From assembly GCA_016209605.1 (NCBI GenBank), contig JACQVS010000157.1:1-36194 (forward strand): DNA of 36,194 nucleotides, in the 5' to 3' direction. A model generated the notes under the pieces. That model did no database searches and was not told the DNA's origin. It saw only the letters and a list, made by a program, of their open reading frames with translations. The translations under genes and the position numbers were made by a program. This document shows, one piece after another, positions 31,530 to 36,194 of the stretch; the first letter of the stretch is position 1; each line of letters begins with the position of its first letter. Origin of the DNA: Planctomycetota bacterium (GTDB lineage: Bacteria; Planctomycetota; UBA8108; JACQVS01).

Positions 31530-33572
31530 CTAGTTTCGGGAAACAATGTCAAACTTGGGCGGGAAATATTTTATGTGATAACTTGAATTACGGTAGTACT
31601 CGAGTTGACTTTTCCGCCACTGCCCGATGATCTCGAGGTATTTCTGGGACATGTTTCGATGAATTTGAAAAAGGTCTTGCTGTTCGCCTGGATCGTTAAA
31701 AAGACAATAGAGCTTAATGGAGCCTTGATAATCGAGGATCAGTTTAAAGCCTCTCCAGATTAAAACATCCTGGTACTGCATGTTTTGTGTCGTGAGAAAG
31801 AGCTTGCGATCATACGGATTTCTAGGCGGATCGAGAACGTCGGTTCCCTGAAAACCTGGATAGGCCGGCAGTCCCATCAGGCTCATGAGGGTTGGAAAGA
31901 TGTCGATTTGCTGAATCGGCCGGTCATCCAAGCGAGCCGGGATAAGATGCGGAGGGCCGTGGATAAGAAGGGGAATCCGGATCACCTCCTCGTGCATCCC
32001 TTTTGCGTGCGTGACGCCCCCGTGTTCATAAAATTCTTCGCCGTGGTCCCCGACGACGATAAATACGGTATTTTCAACTTCACCGAAATCTTTCAAGCGC
32101 TCGGCGATTTCTTTAACTTGTTCATCAGCGTAGCGCAAAGAGTTCTTGTACCGGTTTTTCATTACCTCGAGCTCGTCTTTGGGATAGCTCAAGAATGAGG
32201 CCTGGAAGTCCAGAGCATGGGGCTTAAATGGAGCGTTCATCTTGAAGGCCTGTTCATAGGGGAAATGGGTGACTTGAAGGTTGAGGTAAGCAAAAAACGG
32301 TTGCTTTTTTGGACCTTCTTCAACCCATTTCAAGAAGCTCTCTACGGTTACTCGATCGTCAAGATGACCCGTCTTCAAGGTTCCCGCCTGGATCGCCAGC
32401 CAGACCCCGGTGTCTTCTCTGGATATGAGGGTCTTGCCATCAAAAACTTCCGAGTGGAAAAATTTATCCAATGATGTTGTATTCAAGTAGCTAGACATGT
32501 TCGCCCATTTTTCATTCTGCGAAGAAAAGATGGCGGTGCGGTACACCAATGGTTTTAAAATGTCGTAGATCATGGTTTTGGGGTATTTGATCTCGAGAAA
32601 AGTATCCATGTGCATGAACTTCAGCGGATAGAGAGAGGATAAGAGGGCGGTGGTGGAGTAATGGGTTGCATTGCTTTGGGCGTAAGCATTGGAAAACACC
32701 AGACTCTTTTCAGCCAACTCGTCAAGGAAAGGCATCAAGGATTCTTTGGCGCCAAGGATTTTTAAACTATCGTGCCTCAGGCTCTCGATGACCACGAGGA
32801 CGACATTTACTTCTTTGAATTTTTCCTTTTCCACCTTCGCCAGGTATTCATCGAGGCTAAAGATCGGCTCGCCGTGCGAGAGGACGGGGGATATAACCAC
32901 GGGTTTATCGGGGATAAGTGATGAGAGAAAGGAAAGACCGGGGGTGGCGCGGTGCGAAACTAAATTGAGGTACTCCTTTGCGGTATGGTCATCTGGTTGG
33001 AGGAAGATAGCGGGAAAAGCCACCAATGAAAGAAATAGGGATAAAATGGCGGCCAGTAGGGAGGCAAAGTTCAAGAGGTGGAATTTTTTGACGGGCTGTT
33101 TTTGGTGAGCCGTAAGATAGAGGGCCAGGATATAAAGAATCGTTGAAATAAGAAAACTCAAGATAACGCCGAACCAGTCGATGGGAGAAAAAAAATTGAT
33201 TATTTGAGAAAAGTCCATGATGAAAAATTTAAGCATATCATAATTCATAAACAATCCAGTATTGATGAAGCATAGCCAACTTGTCGTGCAAAAGAAGAAT
33301 AAAAAATAATTTATGGCATAAAAGAAAATCAGGAAGAGTCTTTTTAAATGCTGAGAGCCATGGACCAAAAGCTGATTCTGGAGATAGTTTCTTATAAAAA
33401 TAAACAAGCTCAAACAAAGATACGACCAAGACAAAATCCCGATCGTGGCAACTAGTTTTGAAAGTTTCGAGAATGAGCTCGCATAAAGGAAAGAAGGGGA
33501 GAGGAGGATGCCCGAAAGAGTGAGAGCGAGAAAAAGAGCCAAGAACAAAAACAGTTTGACTCGAACGCTCAA
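31530..33572 (-). CDS. Membrane-anchored alkaline-phosphatase-superfamily (sulfatase/LtaS-like) enzyme
   Basis: A 680-residue protein with five N-terminal membrane segments (about 5-27, 40-62, 78-104, 135-155, 168-192) and an outer catalytic domain from about 250, the topology of LtaS/MdoB phosphoglycerol transferases. Glu263 in VVIESLRHDS and the Asp-His in VVGDHGEEFYEHGG are metal ligands. The nucleophile position reads Thr303 in SNATHYSTTALLSSLYP, not the Cys/Ser of formylglycine sulfatases, which favours a phospho-transferase. The start is TTG at 33572; no ATG lies upstream in frame. The base composition is clearly more AT-rich than the genes to its left. Its stop codon abuts the glycosidase start. 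Confidence 0.82.
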   Translation of the reverse strand: MSVRVKLFLFLALFLALTLSGILLSPSFLYASSFSKLSKLVATIGILSWSYLCLSLFIFIRNYLQNQLLVHGSQHLKRLFLIFFYAINYFLFFFCTTSWLCFINTGLFMNYDMLKFFIMDFSQIINFFSPIDWFGVILSFLISTILYILALYLTAHQKQPVKKFHLLNFASLLAAILSLFLSLVAFPAIFLQPDDHTAKEYLNLVSHRATPGLSFLSSLIPDKPVVISPVLSHGEPIFSLDEYLAKVEKEKFKEVNVVLVVIESLRHDSLKILGAKESLMPFLDELAEKSLVFSNAYAQSNATHYSTTALLSSLYPLKFMHMDTFLEIKYPKTMIYDILKPLVYRTAIFSSQNEKWANMSSYLNTTSLDKFFHSEVFDGKTLISREDTGVWLAIQAGTLKTGHLDDRVTVESFLKWVEEGPKKQPFFAYLNLQVTHFPYEQAFKMNAPFKPHALDFQASFLSYPKDELEVMKNRYKNSLRYADEQVKEIAERLKDFGEVENTVFIVVGDHGEEFYEHGGVTHAKGMHEEVIRIPLLIHGPPHLIPARLDDRPIQQIDIFPTLMSLMGLPAYPGFQGTDVLDPPRNPYDRKLFLTTQNMQYQDVLIWRGFKLILDYQGSIKLYCLFNDPGEQQDLFQIHRNMSQKYLEIIGQWRKSQLEYYRNSSYHIKYFPPKFDIVSRN

Positions 33573-33666
33573 CGGTGAGTAATCCTGAAAGAAAGAATGG
33601 GGAATTGATCGCTCAATTATCTCACAAGTGAAGATTTTCGTTCTAGTTTTGCCTCTAAGGTATTTT

Positions 33667-33893
33667 TCAGTAATTCTTCCTTGAACATGACATTCCGGTA
33701 TTGTAGGCCGTCACGAGGACATTGGAGCTGCCCTTCACATCCAAAGTGCGCGTCTTCAGGTTTCAGCGGATGTCGTAAGCAATGAGCCTCCGCTCATAAT
33801 CCTGATTTGAGCCGTCTCCAGAGCCCTGCGGCATCTCCCCGCTCACTTGATCCAGAGCGTTATAGACCATGAGTGTCATCAGAGCGAAATTGG
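33667..33893 (-). other. Unidentified coding-like remnant upstream of the LtaS-like gene
   Basis: The 400-bp stretch 33573-33974 has no intact gene. In one minus-strand frame a segment with FALMTLMVYNALDQ ends at a TGA after RRLIAYDIR, and the frame then continues for about 30 codons. Another frame over 33636-33770 reads YRNVMFKEELLKNTL and stops at AGATAA. Either could be the end of a decayed transposase or repeat-rich protein. I cannot identify it and would not call it a functional gene. Confidence 0.2.
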
Positions 33894-33974
33894 TCGTCTA
33901 TCTCAACAACATGGCCACCAACTAGCTTATTTCCGGGGCATTCAAGGATTTACAGATAAGGAACACCTTGCATC

Positions 33975-34281
33975 CTACCCGCCGCTGCCATCAGATTTCA
34001 GCCCCCCAGATTTTTCCAACAGCACCTCCTTTACAAACTGGATTAACGCGTCTAAACTATAAATTTTGGGGACTGACTTAAAATAAGCAGACAGTTCCTC
34101 CTTGGTAATTCGAAAATCAGAGGATCTGAAATTTACATCCAGAAATTCCATGAGCTGGTACTTGGCCGGCAACAGCTCCTCGGAACCATCGTTCATGATC
34201 AGCCCCCCCTCTAAGCGCGGATAAAATCAACGAGTCAAGGTCGAATCGGAACACCCTGCAGATCTCAGCGTAGGAGCGCAT
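33975..34281 (-). pseudogene. Small unidentified gene split by a probable one-base frameshift in a G7 run
   Basis: From ATG 34281 the frame reads MRSYAEICRVFRFDLDSL and ALRGG up to a run of seven G (plus-strand C7 at 34203-34209). Continuing in the shifted frame gives GLIMNDGSEELLPAKYQL and a well-formed helical protein to the stop at 33975, about 100 residues in all. Without the shift only a 73-codon ORF from ATG 34196 remains. The run may hold a real mutation, a sequencing error or a phase-variable tract. It lies just after the membrane protein gene; no family was recognised. Confidence 0.35.
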
Positions 34282-34312
34282 GCTATGGCCCTGAAAACCA
34301 CAAAACTCGAAC

Positions 34313-34963
34313 TTAGTAATCCATGGCACATTGCACGAAAACTTCCCTCGGCAATGATACTAGAGGAATAACTAGGGCAGCCTCCTTAATTTGCTGAGCG
34401 ATGGATCCAATGACAGAATGGTCTATTAACAATCTATCATCCTCATGCCATATACCATACCCAACCTTATCATTCATAAACAAAGCTCTAACAAGGAAGA
34501 GTCTCCTTCTTTCAGGAATGGACTCTATTTTAACTCCGAGTTGCTCGAGCATACCATCCGACAATTCGATAATCTCTGTCCCACTCAACATCTTCTTAGC
34601 CAAACTCAGTTTGTTGTCTGCCACACTTAAATATTCGTTTACCTTGTCAGAGTCTCTAAATGAAAAGTCTATACTCGGCGGAAACAACCTCAACCAAGGG
34701 TGTATATCCGGGGCCACTGACTGGAAGTGATTGATTATCCATTTCTTGCCATGGTCACTAGCCAAGAATGCCTTGATCGCTTTTCGCTCCGGGCTCCCTT
34801 CGCGTGAATACAGCAGACTATAGATAGATCTAGGATCGTTCCAAATCTTCAAATAATAGAAACAAATCATGAAGGTGTTGCCACAAAACATGATCCCGAT
34901 GACCAAAGAAGCCACAATGGTTCCCGACAGAAGCGCTACAAATCTACCTTTGGCACATTTCAT
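34313..34963 (-). CDS. Hypothetical single-pass membrane protein
   Basis: A 216-residue protein of unrecognised family. A hydrophobic segment at about residues 8-38 (VALLSGTIVASLVIGIMF) anchors it, leaving a soluble, mixed alpha/beta domain outside or inside. The domain contains LASDHGKKWIINHF, SIPERRRLFLVRALF and GYGIWHEDDRLLIDHSVIG. The AT-rich codon use differs from the window's core genes and suggests transfer. No Shine-Dalgarno is seen before ATG 34963. It follows the metzincin remnant by 106 bp on the same strand, the order expected for a toxin and its immunity protein, but this is inference only. Confidence 0.55.
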   Translation of the reverse strand: MKCAKGRFVALLSGTIVASLVIGIMFCGNTFMICFYYLKIWNDPRSIYSLLYSREGSPERKAIKAFLASDHGKKWIINHFQSVAPDIHPWLRLFPPSIDFSFRDSDKVNEYLSVADNKLSLAKKMLSGTEIIELSDGMLEQLGVKIESIPERRRLFLVRALFMNDKVGYGIWHEDDRLLIDHSVIGSIAQQIKEAALVIPLVSLPREVFVQCAMDY

Positions 34964-35069
34964 TGGTCTAAATCAGGCGCAGAGTTGTTGCAAAGTCGTG
35001 TTCTCATCATCGGCTGATGTAATGAGCCTTCAGAATTTCTACCATATTAGCTAACCGGACTTTCTACTT

Positions 35070-35315
35070 CTATTTAGGGGCACACTCAGGACAATGTTTA
35101 TTAAGAATGTCCGTAACATCTTGAGGCATTATCTTGTTACCCGACCCCATGATGGACTTTCCATCATTCTCCCTATTCTTTCCAATCCCAAGCACGTGAC
35201 CTAGCTCATGAGTATAGACTTTCGGTGGCGCGTTCGACCTGATATCACCACCCTTGGGTCCAGCATGCGAGAGAGGTCTACCATCAGGGCCCTTATCACC
35301 TACTTTCCGCGGGTT
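35070..35315 (-). pseudogene. C-terminal remnant of a metzincin-like metallopeptidase
   Basis: About 81 in-frame codons lie between a TGA (35316-35318) and the TAG at 35070. The sequence holds THELGHVLGIG, a zinc-binding HExxHxxG motif, and 14 residues later SIMGSG, the Met-turn typical of metzincins. The third zinc ligand place (HExxHxxGxxH/D) is Lys. The protein ends with a Cys-pair tail (KHCPECAPK). No start codon or upstream domain is connected; the same frame is open for about 40 more codons before the TGA. It may be the tail of a decayed secreted protease or polymorphic toxin. It was too short and start-less to be a normal gene call. Confidence 0.55.
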
Positions 35316-35652
35316 TCATTCTAGTTTTCTTGGAATTTCCATCCCAGTCAAACTGCGACCGGAACACCACGTGTGGCATTGCTGAACACGCTGCGCCCGA
35401 TCATCTGCAATAGTACTGAGCATCGCTCGCAACGTGTAACTAGCTTTTCTTTACAAAGGCATTCTATCTCTACACCACGCCGTTGAAAATTCAAGCGGCA
35501 ACTTGTTCGAAAAAAATCCAAAATCAACTTACGAAATTCCAAAAAGTCATAAGTCTAAAAATTCAAGACCTAGGACTTTTTGATTTGTCATAAGTTAATT
35601 TCAGAATATTTGGAACGTTGACATTCCATGCTCCTGGTGTAACCTCGCGAGC
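35316..35652. other. Gene-poor AT-rich spacer before the insertion sequence
   Basis: About 340 bp without a supportable gene. A 64-codon minus-strand ORF (35348-35542) has no recognisable motif. GTCATAAGT occurs twice (near 35544 and 35588) around AAAAAGTC/GACTTTTT inverted bits, which may mark the left end of the insertion sequence, but its terminal repeat and target duplication cannot be fixed without the right end. Confidence 0.4.
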
Positions 35653-36194
35653 ATGAAGAAAAGACGGTCTAACCAAAATCGTTCCAGGAATGTCGGCAGC
35701 ATTTCGCAAACCGGCGACCAATCCCTCACTACTTTCAATGTCGGCGCGCTGCCCATCCTCGACCGCTTCATCGATCGCGCCAAGATCGAAGATTTCCTGC
35801 ACCAATTCATGTTCGAGGACAAGCGCTGCACCATCAAGCCGGTTGTCGGCACGCTCGTGCTCCTCAAAAACTACCTCGTCTCCCGTGAGCCGATCTACGG
35901 CGTGAGCGAATGGGCGCGCCAGTATGTGCCTGACCTCCTGGGACTTTCTACCTCTCAGCTTTCTTCCCTCAATGACGACCGCGTCGGTCGCTGCCTTGAC
36001 CAGCTCTTTAAGGCCGATTGCCCATCGCTCGTCCTCGCCAGCACGCGACACGTGGTCGAAGAGTTCGGCATTGATCTTTCGGAGCTTCACAACGACTCGA
36101 CGACGATCACTTTCTTCGGGGATTACAATGCCGCCGAGAAGGAAACACGGGTAAAAGGAAAAATCGCTCCTGCGATCACTTGGGGGAAAAATAA
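35653..36194 (+). CDS. IS1634-family (IS4-like DDE) transposase, 5' part cut by the window end
   Basis: The first 180 codons are present and the frame is open at the right edge. The basic start MKKRRSNQNRSR is followed by an N-terminal helical domain (LPILDRFIDRAKIEDFLHQF, LKNYLVSREPIYGVSEWA, SLNDDRVGRCLDQLF). The first catalytic Asp is seen in LHNDSTTITFFGDY, then KGKIAPAITWGKN, a stretch typical of IS1634-type transposases just before their conserved KDHRPDLKQ block, which would fall outside the window. No Shine-Dalgarno precedes the ATG. It marks the outer limit of the decayed AT-rich region. Whether the element is intact cannot be seen. Confidence 0.82.
   Translation, partial: MKKRRSNQNRSRNVGSISQTGDQSLTTFNVGALPILDRFIDRAKIEDFLHQFMFEDKRCTIKPVVGTLVLLKNYLVSREPIYGVSEWARQYVPDLLGLSTSQLSSLNDDRVGRCLDQLFKADCPSLVLASTRHVVEEFGIDLSELHNDSTTITFFGDYNAAEKETRVKGKIAPAITWGKN

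Noticed and set aside
33667..33893. RHS-repeat protein core
   Set aside because: A YDIR-x-NL stretch with an internal TGA is vaguely RHS-like, but other frames read equally well and no repeated YD pattern is present. Kept only as an unidentified remnant.
35348..35542. A 64-codon minus-strand ORF next to the transposase
   Set aside because: No recognisable motif and no ribosome site, and it lies in a low-quality spacer.

Overview
The window is GC-rich, densely coded bacterial DNA (roughly 60-65% G+C by eye) up to about 31.5 kb, followed by visibly AT-richer, gene-poor DNA to the right edge. Lipobox lipoproteins, a DUF481-type outer-membrane barrel and a type IV pilin point to a diderm. The pilin sequence style, the split glycine decarboxylase and the PurS-like/PurL fusion would fit Acidobacteriota or a neighbouring phylum. 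This placement is a guess from protein style, not a phylogenetic result.

Region 1 (1-9.1 kb, minus strand). Reading in the direction of transcription: accA (acetyl-CoA carboxylase alpha), a coiled-coil lipoprotein, the glycine cleavage genes gcvT-gcvH-gcvPA-gcvPB, a lipoyl-transfer enzyme whose motifs look more like the octanoyltransferase LipM than the ligase LplA, and a secreted von Willebrand A protein cut by the left edge. I can place promoters before accA, the lipoprotein and the VWA gene. The accA promoter is overlapped by an inverted repeat that could be an operator. A perfect 21-bp-arm palindrome lies between accA and the divergent purL.

Region 2 (9.3-20.7 kb, plus strand). purL (with an N-terminal PurS-like part) and purQ catalyse the FGAM synthase step of purine synthesis. 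They are followed, almost without gaps, by two lipoproteins built of tandem Ig-like beta-sandwich modules; the second ends in a coiled coil and TPRs. Then come a small AT-hook protein and recJ.

Region 3 (20.7-27.4 kb, plus strand). A type IV pilin gene is preceded by a well-formed sigma-54 (-24/-12) promoter, a cluster of TGTC/GACA boxes resembling PilR sites, and an approximately 430-nt leader rich in hairpins. Downstream are a multi-membrane GT-C type glycosyltransferase, rpe, accD, a metallo-beta-lactamase-fold hydrolase, a receiver-like protein without the phosphoacceptor Asp, and a diguanylate cyclase whose inhibitory site is altered and whose promoter predicts a leaderless mRNA.

Region 4 (27.4-33.6 kb, minus strand). 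Three genes probably act on the cell envelope: an LtaS-topology alkaline-phosphatase-superfamily enzyme with Thr as likely nucleophile, a secreted clan-A glycoside hydrolase whose start codon abuts its stop, and a DUF481 barrel.

Region 5 (33.6-36.2 kb). AT-rich debris: unidentified coding remnants, a small gene with a probable one-base frameshift in a G7 run, a single-pass membrane protein, the C-terminal end of a metzincin-like peptidase, and the first 180 codons of an IS1634-type transposase cut by the right edge.

I see no tRNA, rRNA or CRISPR array. The strongest leads for something undescribed are the Ig-repeat lipoprotein pair, the sigma-54 pilin leader, the coupled phosphotransferase/glycosidase pair and the metzincin/membrane-protein debris.
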